Both the position numbers and the translations under genes were made by a program. Source: Candidatus Nomurabacteria bacterium (GTDB lineage Bacteria > Patescibacteriota > Minisyncoccia > Phycocordibacterales > UBA9973). Taken from it: a stretch of 42,486 nucleotides of DNA. The stretch is from positions 1-42,486 of the forward strand of contig JADZCK010000026.1 in assembly GCA_020851595.1 (NCBI GenBank). The letters are read 5' to 3'. Each line of letters opens with the position of its first letter. Position 1 is the first letter of the stretch. This document shows, piece after piece, positions 32,010 through 40,902 of this stretch. The notes under the pieces were generated by a model. The model was not told where the DNA came from, did no database searches, and was given only the letters and a program-made list of their open reading frames with translations.

Positions 32010-34613
32010 TTATATTGTGCGTTTACGCAAAACATATTTTGCTCCTTCTACCAAGATAACATTCAAAACCAACCACAAAAAAATAAAAGGGATAGCCCAC
32101 AATGGTAATTTTGCAATCTTAAACACATCTCTCATAAAAGGAATAGTCATCGTAAGGGTAAGTAAGGTCGTGGCAATGACAATACTCCAAGTCAATTTCT
32201 TGTTTGAAAAAATATTGTAAGAAAAAATCGGTAATCTTAAGCTACGGAAAGAAAAAGCGATAATAAGAATATAAGAAGAGAAACACACAAAGAAAATAGA
32301 ACGAGCGACAGACAGTTCAAGACCTATCTTGATCATAAAATAATACAAAACAAAAAGTAAAACAGAACTCAAAACTCCAATACCAAAAGTTAGCAACTTA
32401 ACCTCTTTAGAAAAGATTAACTTTAATTCCTTGCCAGCGAATCTTTCGCCATCTATATCTTGATCGAAAGCAAATGCCAATGATGGGAGAGAACCAGTGA
32501 AAAGATTTACCCAGATTATTTGAAGAGCAGTCAAAGGTATCGGCAAAGAAAATATCAAACTTCCTCCAATTATAAAAACTTCATCAAGAGAATTCGACAT
32601 TAAATAAACAAAGGTTTTCCTTATATTCCCCAGTATTTTACGCCCCTCATCGATAGCAAGGCTAATAGTTTCAAAATTATCATCAAGCAATACGAGATCT
32701 GCTGCGGATTTTGCCACATCACTTCCTGACCCCAAAGAAATACCAATATCTGCAGCTTTTAAGGCTGGAGCATCATTCACACCATCTCCCGTCATAGCTA
32801 CTATCTCCCCTAATTTTTGATAAAGTTTGCCAATACGCAATTTATCTTCTGGGGTAACGCGAGCAAAAATTTTAATTTTTGGAATTATCTCAACAAGTTC
32901 TTCGTCAGACAATGCTCGCACATCTCCCCCGGACAAAACTTCATCTTCTTTCACATGCCAATTCAGATCTTTTGCTACAGACAAAGCGGTACCTACCAAG
33001 TCTCCCGTCACCAATACCATTTTTATGCCGTGTAACTCTATGTTTAAGATAGCCTTAGGAACTTCTGGCCTGATAGGATCTACAAAAGTTAACATGCCGA
33101 GAAATTCTATATTTTCCACTTCAGAAATTGAAAAATCTTTTCTAGAATGCTTTTTTTCTATTCTACCCATTCCTATTATTCTTTTCCCTTCTCTGCTTTC
33201 TTTTTCTATCCAATCTTCTATTTTTAAATATTCCTCTTTAGATAAGTTTGATTTCTTTAAAAGAATATCTGGAGCTCCCATTAAAGTATAAACTTCATCT
33301 TTTAGAGCGACTGAAAATTTATTTGTAGAATTGAAAGGCAAAACTAAATGTGATACAGGAGAAGAAAGAAAATTGATAGGAATATTATGAAGACGACAAG
33401 CTTTTGCTATATTCACTTCAAATGCGCGTCCTTTAAAAGACCATTTTTCTTTATCTTCATTTGGATTCTCAACAGAAACATCTACATTACGTAATGCTAA
33501 TTCTAGTAAAGACTTCTGCTCACCAGTAAACCCCTGTTCTTGTTTTAAAGGATCACTCGAATTTAATAAATGGTGAGTCCCATAAATACCCGTAAGTTTC
33601 ATGTCTGCCAATGTAAGTGTCCCGGTCTTGTCTGTCATAATTAAAGTGGTAGAACCCAGAGTCTCCGAGGCAGAAAGCTGCCTCACCACTCCTCTTTTTT
33701 TTGCAATACGCAAAGACCCTATGGCTAAAATAACAGTAAGAGCGATGGGCAAAGATTCTGGAACAGCTCCGATGGCTACAGCAGAAGACAACAATAGCAT
33801 TTCTATAAAAGATTCCCCGCGAATAATTCCTAAAAACAAAATAAAGGAAACTATTATCATCACGACAAAGAAGATGAGCCAAGCCAAACGATCTACGCCT
33901 TTTTGAAGCGGAGTTTTTGTTTTGTTTGTTTTGGAAACTATTCCAGCAATTTGTCCTATTTCAGTATCGTTCCCTGTCGCCACGACGACAGCGATAGCAT
34001 ATCCTTGTACGACGAGAGTACCGGCGTGAGCAATATTTTTCCTCTCAGCTACAAGAGCGCTAATATTTAAAACCTCTTCGTTTTTTTCTACAGGCAAAGC
34101 TTCCCCCGTCAATATAGCCTCATCAACTCTGAAATTGTTTACAGATAAAATCCTTGCATCAGCAGGGACACGAGAACCGTATGAAAGTTTGATGACATCT
34201 CCTTGTACGATTAATTCAGAATCTATTTCTTGCTCTATCCCATTTCTTATCACTCGCGCCCTATCTTTTATATATGTTTTTAATTTATCTAAAGTATTTT
34301 CTGCATTATATTCATGAAAAAATCCAAGAACAGCGTTCAAAATAACTGCAAATAAAATGACACTCATATCTAGCCACTCATGCAAAACAGCAGTAAGAGT
34401 CACAGAACCTAAAAGTAAAAATATTAACGGACTTAAAAATTGTTTTAAAAATAAAAGTATTGGGTTTGTTTTACCCTTACCATGAAAAACATTTTTGCCA
34501 TATTGACTAATTCTATCCTCCGCTTCTTTTTCAGTGATCCCCTTTTCAGAAGTTTTTAATAAATCAAATACCTCGGGTAAAGACAAGGACCAAGCTTGTT
34601 TAATTTTTTGCAT
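32010..34613 (-). CDS. P2-type (Ca2+ or other cation) ATPase
   Basis: 867 residues with the full P2 layout: an N-terminal cation-ATPase domain (WSLSLPEVFDLLKTSEKG), TGEALPVEKNEE, VGAVPESLPIALTV (PESLP where many Ca2+ pumps have PEGLP), [26 protein letters not shown] and six C-terminal helices. The likely substrate is Ca2+ or another cation. A 12-bp inverted repeat covers its start codon and -10 (34608-34636). It belongs to the host side of the island. Confidence 0.92.
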   Translation of the reverse strand: MQKIKQAWSLSLPEVFDLLKTSEKGITEKEAEDRISQYGKNVFHGKGKTNPILLFLKQFLSPLIFLLLGSVTLTAVLHEWLDMSVILFAVILNAVLGFFHEYNAENTLDKLKTYIKDRARVIRNGIEQEIDSELIVQGDVIKLSYGSRVPADARILSVNNFRVDEAILTGEALPVEKNEEVLNISALVAERKNIAHAGTLVVQGYAIAVVVATGNDTEIGQIAGIVSKTNKTKTPLQKGVDRLAWLIFFVVMIIVSFILFLGIIRGESFIEMLLLSSAVAIGAVPESLPIALTVILAIGSLRIAKKRGVVRQLSASETLGSTTLIMTDKTGTLTLADMKLTGIYGTHHLLNSSDPLKQEQGFTGEQKSLLELALRNVDVSVENPNEDKEKWSFKGRAFEVNIAKACRLHNIPINFLSSPVSHLVLPFNSTNKFSVALKDEVYTLMGAPDILLKKSNLSKEEYLKIEDWIEKESREGKRIIGMGRIEKKHSRKDFSISEVENIEFLGMLTFVDPIRPEVPKAILNIELHGIKMVLVTGDLVGTALSVAKDLNWHVKEDEVLSGGDVRALSDEELVEIIPKIKIFARVTPEDKLRIGKLYQKLGEIVAMTGDGVNDAPALKAADIGISLGSGSDVAKSAADLVLLDDNFETISLAIDEGRKILGNIRKTFVYLMSNSLDEVFIIGGSLIFSLPIPLTALQIIWVNLFTGSLPSLAFAFDQDIDGERFAGKELKLIFSKEVKLLTFGIGVLSSVLLFVLYYFMIKIGLELSVARSIFFVCFSSYILIIAFSFRSLRLPIFSYNIFSNKKLTWSIVIATTLLTLTMTIPFMRDVFKIAKLPLWAIPFIFLWLVLNVILVEGAKYVLRKRTI

Positions 34614-34636
34614 GTTAAATTTATTTTAACATGCAA
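34608..34636. promoter_or_regulatory. Perfect 12-bp inverted repeat over the P2 ATPase start codon
   Basis: TTGCATGTTAAA (34608-34619), 5-nt loop, TTTAACATGCAA (34625-34636). It includes the ATG (34611-34613) and the TAAAAT -10 candidate (34623-34628). Operator or start-site hairpin. Confidence 0.65.
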
Positions 34637-34657
34637 ATGTGCCTTTTTGTAAATTCG

Positions 34658-34691
34658 TTGCTTAAGCAAAGCAAAGTTATATAATAATCTC
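34658..34691 (+). promoter_or_regulatory. Promoter with palindromic -35 region, leaderless start
   Basis: The perfect palindrome TTGCTTAAGCAA (34658-34669) supplies TTGCTT as -35; TATAAT (34680-34685) follows after 16 nt and ends 6 nt before the ATG at 34692. Confidence 0.6.
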
Positions 34692-34994
34692 ATGGGCAAA
34701 ATTTTTGCATTGCTGTCTGGATGGCTTCTTACCCTTATATACATAGGTATTTTTTCTATGATCAACATTTTCGCAAGCGGAGGAATAGTCAACAATAAAA
34801 ATCTTTCTGAATTTACTCAAGGCGTGCTTAATGCTTCAATTTTTATAATACCAGTAATCTGTATTATCTCTGCAATGCTGATGACAATCGGATATTTCCA
34901 CAATTCGCAAATCGTTTATCGATGGCTTCTCTTGCCACCGGCTGTTTTTATTATTTGGATAATAATCCTTCTTCTTTTCTCTAAATTTTCCTAA
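34692..34994 (+). CDS. Small three-helix membrane protein
   Basis: 100 residues, with hydrophobic helices at about 6-28, 48-68 and 76-97. No family recognised. It is divergent from the P2 ATPase with a shared 78-bp regulatory region, which hints at linked regulation. Predicted leaderless. Confidence 0.7.
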   Translation: MGKIFALLSGWLLTLIYIGIFSMINIFASGGIVNNKNLSEFTQGVLNASIFIIPVICIISAMLMTIGYFHNSQIVYRWLLLPPAVFIIWIIILLLFSKFS

Positions 34995-35004
34995 ATTTCC
35001 TTAC

Positions 35005-35091
35005 TGGTGCGCGGGAGAGGATTCGCACCTCCACGCCCTTAACGGGCACCAACACCTCAAGCTGGCGAGTCTACTGTTTCTCCACCCGCGC
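35005..35091 (-). tRNA. tRNA-Leu (GAG)
   Basis: Class II tRNA with a long variable arm, anticodon loop TTGAGGT, acceptor GCGCGGG and encoded CCA. The LAGLIDADG gene ends 2 nt upstream of its 5' end on the same strand. Confidence 0.93.
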
Positions 35092-35093
35092 AT

Positions 35094-35768
35094 TTATTTA
35101 TATTTTTTCTGTTGTTGTGCTTCCACCTCTAAAGCTTTTTTTATTTTAACCCTCTTTCGAGACAAACAAACAACACTAGGGTTATAATACATTTTTTTAA
35201 TAATTTGTATAGCCTCTCTTTTAGCATATTTTAATTGAAAAGTAGAATTCTTTCCGTTTTTACCAATATGCCCAAAAACGCTAATTGTATTTTTTAAATG
35301 TTCTCTTAGCCAATCAATATGTTTTTTACTCGCAGAAACAAATTCTAAATAAAACACATGACTGGATTTCCATCTTTTATCCCAATAAGAATAAAAGGTT
35401 CCGTCCCCATCGAAACACCCCCGCAAGAAATCAAAAAAATATTTATCTGGTATTCTTAATTTACCCATAGTCAATGATTTTTTAGGAGTTAATCCAATAG
35501 ACAAAAGGAAATTGTAGAATATTTTATTTTTAAACTGAATCCTTGAACAAATACCTTTATTACCATTCCTTTTCTTACCAATACTAAAATTTACACCGAC
35601 ACATTTAGAAAAATTTAATAATTGCTCTTTGTCTTTGGAGGTTAAATCAATTAATAAACCGTCACCGACCAAACACCCGTCCGTAGTAATTAAACCAATT
35701 GCATAGGCTAAATTTTCATTCCAGGTTTCACCTATAATTCTTTTTGGTTTTGGTCCCCTCTTGCTCAT
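35094..35768 (-). CDS. LAGLIDADG homing endonuclease
   Basis: 224 residues with both dodecapeptide motifs: YAIGLITTDGCLV near residue 22 and FLRGCFDGDGTF near 117. The catalytic Asp residues are present. Such enzymes cut long sites and spread their own gene. It is free-standing; no intron or intein junction is visible. It stops 2 nt before tRNA-Leu in the same direction, so they may be cotranscribed. TACAAT ends 6 nt before the ATG. Confidence 0.92.
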   Translation of the reverse strand: MSKRGPKPKRIIGETWNENLAYAIGLITTDGCLVGDGLLIDLTSKDKEQLLNFSKCVGVNFSIGKKRNGNKGICSRIQFKNKIFYNFLLSIGLTPKKSLTMGKLRIPDKYFFDFLRGCFDGDGTFYSYWDKRWKSSHVFYLEFVSASKKHIDWLREHLKNTISVFGHIGKNGKNSTFQLKYAKREAIQIIKKMYYNPSVVCLSRKRVKIKKALEVEAQQQKKYK

Positions 35769-35818
35769 ACCTACATTGTATCACCTCAAGGTAGTAGCGT
35801 CTACTAATTATATACAAA

Positions 35819-35847
35819 CAAAAAAACTCCATTTAGGAGCTTTTTGT
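35819..35847 (-). terminator. Intrinsic terminator of rplS
   Basis: Stem AAAAAGCTCC / GGAGTTTTTT read on minus (35821-35846) with T-rich tail, 17 bp past the rplS stop. Confidence 0.8.
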
Positions 35848-35862
35848 TTATTGTTTTTAAAT

Positions 35863-36267
35863 TTATTCTGCAGACTTTTCTTCTTCTACCTCCTCTACAT
35901 TAGTAACAGAACGCATTTTATTGCGAACGTCTTTGACGGCTTTTGTACGAATATAATAGAGCTTTGATCTTCGCGCGCGAGCTCTTTTTGTTATTTCAAT
36001 TTTTCCTATCATTGGAGAGTAAAGCGGGAAAATTCTTTCAACACCCACACCAGAAGCCACCTTGCGAACAGTAAAAGTAGCACCAGCTTCGGTGCCATGT
36101 TTTCTAGCAAGCACAATTCCTTCGAAAGCCTGCAAACGATACTTACCTTTTTCATCTAAAATCTTAGATGAAACGTTTACAGTGTCGCCAGCTTTGAAAT
36201 CAAGCTTCTTTCGCTCTTCGATATCTACTGGACTAAACTTTATTTTGTTGATTTTATTTCCTGCCAT
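35863..36267 (-). CDS. rplS: 50S ribosomal protein L19
   Basis: 134 residues. Matches bL19: FKAGDTVNVSSKILDEKGKY, FEGIVLARKHG, VGVERIFPLYSPMIGKIEI and RARRSKLYYIR. An acidic C-terminal extension (EEVEEEKSAE) is added. It binds near the 30S-50S interface. It follows the pseudouridine synthase on the same strand. Confidence 0.97.
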   Translation of the reverse strand: MAGNKINKIKFSPVDIEERKKLDFKAGDTVNVSSKILDEKGKYRLQAFEGIVLARKHGTEAGATFTVRKVASGVGVERIFPLYSPMIGKIEITKRARARRSKLYYIRTKAVKDVRNKMRSVTNVEEVEEEKSAE

Positions 36268-36293
36268 AGTGGCCTTAATTTAACACAAACTAT

Positions 36294-37025
36294 TTATTTT
36301 TGCAATTTTATGAATTCTTTTGGCACTGATGATTCTATTTTTAGAGTATTTCCTTTTAGGTCTTTGAATTCAATAGACTTCGCGTGTAATGCCATACGCT
36401 TGATACCTTTTGGGCAAGGATTGTCGGGATTATAAAGTGAATCACATACAACAGGATGATTGAGGTATTTCATATGCACACGTATCTGATGTGTGCGACC
36501 AGTCTTTGGATATATTTCCAAATAAGTAAATTTACTATGCTCCGCTTCAAATCTTTTTAAAACTTTATATTGAGTTGTAGCTTCCCTCATCTCTCCCCTA
36601 GCTCCACGACCAGCAGAATATCTACGAAAATCAGTTGGACTTCGACCTATCGGTTTGTTTATAATTCCACGATCATTTTTAACAGAACCAGAAACTATTG
36701 CCACATAAGTTTTTTTTATTTCTTTGTTTTGAAATTGATTTTTCAAAAATTTATAAGCTTTTTGATTTTTTGCCAAAAGCAAAACTCCGGAAGTTTCCCT
36801 GTCTAATCTGTGTACAATGCCTGGCTTTTTTATGTTTGTTTTAATGTTTTTATTTTCGTACACTTCATCCTCGCCAACATTTTTCATTTTTGGATATTTT
36901 TCTAAAACCCAATCAGCTATCGTTTTTTCCTTGCTTTTACCATCAAAGTGCACAGAAATACCTGAAGGCTTTTCTATGGCCAAAATATTTGAATCTTCGT
37001 ATAAAATTTTAATTTTTGTAGGCAT
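36294..37025 (-). CDS. RluA-family 23S rRNA pseudouridine synthase
   Basis: 243 residues, no S4 domain. NILAIEKPSGISVHF and the catalytic Asp in GIVHRLDRETSGVLL, then KTGRTHQIRVHMKYLNHPVV. It isomerises uridine in rRNA or tRNA. Which site (RluA, RluC or RluD type) cannot be told. The start is 26 nt upstream of rplS order, with a divergent neighbour at 37170. Confidence 0.93.
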   Translation of the reverse strand: MPTKIKILYEDSNILAIEKPSGISVHFDGKSKEKTIADWVLEKYPKMKNVGEDEVYENKNIKTNIKKPGIVHRLDRETSGVLLLAKNQKAYKFLKNQFQNKEIKKTYVAIVSGSVKNDRGIINKPIGRSPTDFRRYSAGRGARGEMREATTQYKVLKRFEAEHSKFTYLEIYPKTGRTHQIRVHMKYLNHPVVCDSLYNPDNPCPKGIKRMALHAKSIEFKDLKGNTLKIESSVPKEFIKLQK

Positions 37026-37169
37026 TTATTTTTCTTAAGTTATACAACTCTATTATACATTAGAAACAAAAGCAAAATGAAAATTGACAAAGCTTCAAAT
37101 TTAGTAATAATCAATTCTAGACAAACCAAACAACTTTTGTTTGGAAATAGAACAAAAAAAGGAGAAGAA

Positions 37170-37589
37170 ATGGGACAACATCTTTTGGATCTGAGAAAGG
37201 TCCAGCCAGAAGATATGATCAACGTGTCTTTCCATGACACCAAAGAGAAAAAACAAATAGAAGCCTCTTTGGTTGTAATGGAGTGTCAACCTGGGAAAAC
37301 TATCATGTTGATGGAGTATCCCAAACAAGACCACAGGGTGGTAAAAATCTATCTCAAAAAAACACGTTTTGATACAACAAACCTACCCTGCCATCTGATC
37401 ACGGGTGGTAAACTTGTTTTTTGGCAAATTTCGACAACAACAGAAGACGGCTCAGCCTCTCTTTTAAAAGAATTTGAGGTTGAGTGTTTCTATGTAACCC
37501 GCAACCCGTTTGGCGTTAGACAGATCGAGGCTAGATACAACCTGTCTGACCTGACAGAACGTGGGTCAATATTCTCCCGACTTTGCTAA
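37170..37589 (+). CDS. Hypothetical protein, unknown function
   Basis: 139 residues from the Met at 37170, which has a strong Shine-Dalgarno (AAGGAG) 5 nt upstream; a longer frame begins at 37077. The sequence has alternating hydrophobic and charged strands (KLVFWQISTTTEDGSASLLK), suggesting a beta-rich fold. No signal peptide, membrane helix or family motif is visible. A strong terminator follows, so it is a single-gene unit. Confidence 0.65.
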   Translation: MGQHLLDLRKVQPEDMINVSFHDTKEKKQIEASLVVMECQPGKTIMLMEYPKQDHRVVKIYLKKTRFDTTNLPCHLITGGKLVFWQISTTTEDGSASLLKEFEVECFYVTRNPFGVRQIEARYNLSDLTERGSIFSRLC

Positions 37590-37606
37590 TCTAGTAAAGA
37601 TCATCC

Positions 37607-37640
37607 CCCGCCCCAATACAGGGCGGGTTTTTGTTTTTTG
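37607..37640 (+). terminator. Intrinsic terminator of the 37170 gene
   Basis: Stem CCCGCCC/GGGCGGG (37607-37613, 37621-37627) followed by TTTTTGTTTTTT. Confidence 0.9.
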
Positions 37641-37650
37641 AAATAGGTTA

Positions 37651-37736
37651 GGTCGCAAATATTTTTCTGTTGAAAAATTTCGCGACCCGCTCCTCGCGCC
37701 GTCGCGCTGCGGACTCACAAAACTTACAGTTTTGTG
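37651..37736. repeat. Two inverted repeats between the 37170 gene and tRNA-Arg
   Basis: GGTCGC/GCGACC (37651-37656, 37682-37687) encloses a TTTTTC/GAAAAA inner stem. CACAAAAC/GTTTTGTG (37716-37723, 37729-37736) touches the tRNA-Arg 3' end. A GC-rich stretch lies between. No gene seen. Confidence 0.5.
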
Positions 37737-37806
37737 CCCTTGGTAGGAATCGAACCTACATCAAGGCCTTAGAAGAGCCTCGTTCTATCCATTGAACTAC
37801 AAGGGC
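37735..37806 (-). tRNA. tRNA-Arg (TCT)
   Basis: Cloverleaf with acceptor GCCCTTG/CAAGGGC, anticodon loop CTTCTAA, T-loop TTCGATT. No CCA is encoded, unlike the neighbouring tRNAs. Confidence 0.93.
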
Positions 37807-37831
37807 TAGCTTCCCCGCTCTATGGCGTGGG

Positions 37832-37907
37832 TGGTGCGCGGTGTAGGACTCGAACCTACGACCTTCCCGGTGTAAACGGGTTGCTCTACCAACTGAGCTA
37901 ACCGCGC
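37832..37907 (-). tRNA. tRNA-Val (TAC)
   Basis: Cloverleaf with acceptor GCGCGGT, anticodon loop TTTACAC and encoded CCA. Confidence 0.95.
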
Positions 37908-37959
37908 AAATATTATTTTTATATCAAAAAAGAACGATATTACTTCAACTAGGTTAACG

Positions 37960-37987
37960 ACCTACCAAAACAGCTAACCGCGCAAAT
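37960..37987 (-). pseudogene. tRNA-Val 5'-end fragment
   Basis: CAGCTAACCGCGCAAATA and the preceding CTACCAA repeat the 5' D-arm and acceptor strand of the tRNA-Val 75 bp away, with small changes. The rest of a tRNA is missing, so it is a remnant of a duplicate. Confidence 0.65.
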
Positions 37988-38039
37988 ACAAAACAATAAA
38001 CTACATATTTATAACAAATACCTACTTAAATTAGCATTT

Positions 38040-38348
38040 TTATAACGAAGGGTCAACGACCGGGGCTCTTGAATTAATTATTTGTAAAGATTTTTCTTCT
38101 TTTCCAGAAAAAATATTTAATACTTTTTCAAGCTTTTCTTTATTTACTGTAGGACTCTGACCCCCAGCACTACTGTCAGGCAAAATCGTCTCTTTATTGA
38201 TTTGTACAAACAAATTATAACCAAAAAAGAAAACTAAAATTATCATTAAAAATCCACTAATTACCGCAATTTTCCAATAAAAACTAGTATTGAAATTAAA
38301 ATCTCTTTTTTTAAAACTATTCTTTTTTGTAAAAAAATTTATTTTCAT
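38040..38348 (-). CDS. Small membrane-anchored protein of the pilus operon
   Basis: 102 residues: basic N-terminus, one transmembrane helix (about residues 27-50) and a short external tail. It follows the PilO-like gene by 7 nt; the position suits a PilP-like part, but there is no sequence motif to prove it. Confidence 0.6.
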   Translation of the reverse strand: MKINFFTKKNSFKKRDFNFNTSFYWKIAVISGFLMIILVFFFGYNLFVQINKETILPDSSAGGQSPTVNKEKLEKVLNIFSGKEEKSLQIINSRAPVVDPSL

Positions 38349-38355
38349 ATTTTGT

Positions 38356-38877
38356 TTAAGGTATAAAACTTAAAAGTTGCATTTTAAAAACAGCTTCCCA
38401 TTTTGTATTTTTTATATCACCCGATGACTTATGAAAATCTACCGAAAGAAAAGCAAGCTCATATGGGGAATTTTCCAAAAGCAATAAAAATTTATAAAGT
38501 GATTCAAATTTACCAGTAGCTTTTAATTGAACTATAAATTTATCATTGGAAGCCCCCGTATTGAGCGAATCCACCATTGCAGTAGCCCCCACTTTTGTAG
38601 CCAATTTTTCGGTTGTGTCTAAAAATGGTACAACATCTGAACTTTTAGCAAAATGATTTTCTAGATTTATTCTTTTATCCTTAACTTCTTCAAGGGTGCG
38701 ATTTAAATTTATGATATTTTCTCTCCTGTTCATTTCTTTTTGCCAAATAATAGTAATCTCTTCTGTCTCTTTATTTATGTTATTTATTTTCTGATAAAGA
38801 AAAACAGAAAAAAAAGAAAAAGCTATAAAAAATATAATAGATAATATAAGCGGTATTTTTAAAGGATTGTTTTTCAT
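38356..38877 (-). CDS. pilO: Type IV pilus assembly protein PilO-like
   Basis: 173 residues: N-terminal transmembrane helix (residues 8-30), a coiled-coil stretch (NINKETEEITIIWQKEMNRR), then a ferredoxin-like domain with KATGKFESLYKFLLLLENSP, the PilO-type core. It would bridge PilN in the inner-membrane alignment complex. Position after pilM and pilN supports this. Confidence 0.8.
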   Translation of the reverse strand: MKNNPLKIPLILSIIFFIAFSFFSVFLYQKINNINKETEEITIIWQKEMNRRENIINLNRTLEEVKDKRINLENHFAKSSDVVPFLDTTEKLATKVGATAMVDSLNTGASNDKFIVQLKATGKFESLYKFLLLLENSPYELAFLSVDFHKSSGDIKNTKWEAVFKMQLLSFIP

Positions 38878-38890
38878 AAAATGAAATAAA

Positions 38891-39433
38891 TCAAGAAGGT
38901 ATCAAATTTAAATAAAATTGTATATTTGAACCCTTCACGAAATTCGAAATTGGTAGATCGACCTTTTTAAATAAACCGCTATCTTCAAGAGCAACACGAA
39001 ACAAAAGCAATACTTCGCGAGAAGGAGCCAAGCCAGTAATACTTATCTTTTTACCTTTTATTTCGTCATTTTCATACAAAATTTGGGTTATCTTTATATC
39101 TGATCTTTTATTTAATAAAATTGCATTTATAACATTATTCGAAGGTAAAAATCTGTTTTTTTCTGAATTTTCAATTAAACTAATTTTTTTATTTATATCT
39201 TTTACTGAAGCCATTGCTTGTTCCCCTCCTTGAGGTAATGGTTCATTTTTTTGAAACTCTAATTTAGAATTAATTTCTGATAATTTAACAGAGGAAATAA
39301 AATAGGAAGGAAAAAGAGAAATAATGGCTATTAAAATACAAAGATCCAGGGTTGTAAAAAACAAAACAGCAAGTTTATAGTAGAAATTTGCAACCATTAT
39401 TTTCTTATCTTCTTTTGGAATTAAATTTATCAC
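38891..39433 (-). CDS. pilN: Type IV pilus assembly protein PilN-like
   Basis: 180 residues starting MINLIPKEDKK, the conserved PilN tail that docks in PilM, then a transmembrane helix (about residues 18-45) and a ferredoxin-like region (KISITGLAPSREVLLLFRVA). It lies 9 nt after pilM. Confidence 0.85.
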   Translation of the reverse strand: MINLIPKEDKKIMVANFYYKLAVLFFTTLDLCILIAIISLFPSYFISSVKLSEINSKLEFQKNEPLPQGGEQAMASVKDINKKISLIENSEKNRFLPSNNVINAILLNKRSDIKITQILYENDEIKGKKISITGLAPSREVLLLFRVALEDSGLFKKVDLPISNFVKGSNIQFYLNLIPS

Positions 39434-39442
39434 TTTAATCTT

Positions 39443-40537
39443 TTAATTATTTGTAAAATCTCCCAAAGCAAGGCCTAAAGCTGTAGCAAAAGCAAGCGCC
39501 TGTCTAAAACTCATTTCTGGAACTGAATTTGAAGTGTCCAGTATGTTTACCCAAACATTTGCCATGTCTACAGGCGTTTTCATACTTACAGAAATATAAT
39601 CTGAAAGACCTGTAAGATTAGAATCACCGCCACAAAATATTATTTTTTCAATTGGTGTATTATTTTTACCATCTTCATCTTTATGTGTTTGCCAATATAA
39701 AAAATGCCTTACTATTTCGTCACGCAACACGGAAACACTGTTTAGTAAAACAGGGAATATTTCTTGATTCTCAGTGTTGCGTTGAAGACCGTATTTTTGC
39801 TTCATTCTATCTGCTTCTTCAAAGCTAACATTAAAGGTTTTCTTTATCATGTTTGTAAGCATTACTCCACCAACATCAAGAGTAAAAGTAAACATAACAA
39901 TACCCTTAGACACAATGAAAATACCAGTTCGCTTTTTACCAAAATCAACAATCATATAAGTATCAAGGTCGCCATTTTTCACAACAGCTCTAGATATAGC
40001 TTGCGCTTCTAATTCAAAAGATTTAACCTTCATGCCGGAGTTTTTAAAAACACACATATAACTTTCTATGACATTTTTTTGCATTGCTGTAACTTGGATC
40101 TCTAGACTTTGTGAATTTTCTTCAACTAAATCATAATCAAAAATGGCATCTTCTGCTAATATTGGGATATGTTCTTCAAGAACTAGTTCTATGCCCTCTT
40201 TTATGCTTCGCAAACCGGCTTTATCCAATTTAAGATGAAAAAGGTAAACTTGTTCTTCGGGTAATGAAACACGGACAGATTTTATCCCCTCTTCTTTTTT
40301 TAAAGTTGATAAAATTTCTTCCATTTTTTTAGTATTTTGTATTTTCCCAGCCTCTACTATTCCTGGTGGAATTATTTTTTCACCATAACGGCCAAGTTTT
40401 AGACCATTTTTTGTCATCAAAAGCTCTACATATTTTATCGATTCATCAGAGATATCAACACCAAAAGAAGGCTCCGTTAAAAATTCTGGAGGAGGAAAAA
40501 AATTTAAGAGAAATCTATTAAACGAATTTCCAAACAT
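39443..40537 (-). CDS. pilM: Type IV pilus assembly protein PilM
   Basis: 364 residues, actin/FtsA-like fold: FGVDISDESIKYVELL, VDFGKKRTGIFIVSKGIV, IEKIIFCGGDSNLTGL. PilM is the cytoplasmic ATP-binding partner of PilN. It starts the pilM-N-O operon; TATAAT (40544-40549) ends 6 nt before the ATG, predicting a leaderless mRNA. No pilin or motor gene is in the window. Confidence 0.93.
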   Translation of the reverse strand: MFGNSFNRFLLNFFPPPEFLTEPSFGVDISDESIKYVELLMTKNGLKLGRYGEKIIPPGIVEAGKIQNTKKMEEILSTLKKEEGIKSVRVSLPEEQVYLFHLKLDKAGLRSIKEGIELVLEEHIPILAEDAIFDYDLVEENSQSLEIQVTAMQKNVIESYMCVFKNSGMKVKSFELEAQAISRAVVKNGDLDTYMIVDFGKKRTGIFIVSKGIVMFTFTLDVGGVMLTNMIKKTFNVSFEEADRMKQKYGLQRNTENQEIFPVLLNSVSVLRDEIVRHFLYWQTHKDEDGKNNTPIEKIIFCGGDSNLTGLSDYISVSMKTPVDMANVWVNILDTSNSVPEMSFRQALAFATALGLALGDFTNN

Positions 40538-40572
40538 AATAATATTATACGATATTTAAATTCTTATCGCTA

Positions 40573-40902
40573 TTATTTTGTGTGAGTTCCGGTTGGAATT
40601 TCTTGATTTGGTTCTAAAAGAGAAAATTTACCGTCTTCGGTAGACACTGCCAGTATCATTCCGTTACTTTCTAGTCCACGAATTGTTCTTGGTTCCAAAT
40701 TTGCGACAAACATACACTTTTTACCAATCAAAACAGAACAGTCTGGAAAATATAAAGAAATTCCCGAAACAATCTGTCTTGGATTTTCTTCTCCAAGATC
40801 GACAGACAGCTTTAAAAGTTTGTCTGTTTCTGGGACTTTTTCTGCAGATAATATTTTACCTACAACAATATCAACTTTTTTAAAATCTTCTATGTTTATC
40901 AT
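40573..40902 (-). CDS. Stand-alone tRNA-binding (MetRS C-terminal / CsaA / Trbp111-type) domain
   Basis: 109 residues: KKVDIVVGKILSAEKVPETD, KLLKLSVDLGE, RQIVSGISLYF, MFVANLEPRTIRGLESNGMI. This OB-fold domain binds tRNA and, in MetRS, improves Met-tRNA charging. Its start overlaps the ruvX end by 4 nt (ATGA), so they are coupled. Confidence 0.92.
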   Translation of the reverse strand: MINIEDFKKVDIVVGKILSAEKVPETDKLLKLSVDLGEENPRQIVSGISLYFPDCSVLIGKKCMFVANLEPRTIRGLESNGMILAVSTEDGKFSLLEPNQEIPTGTHTK

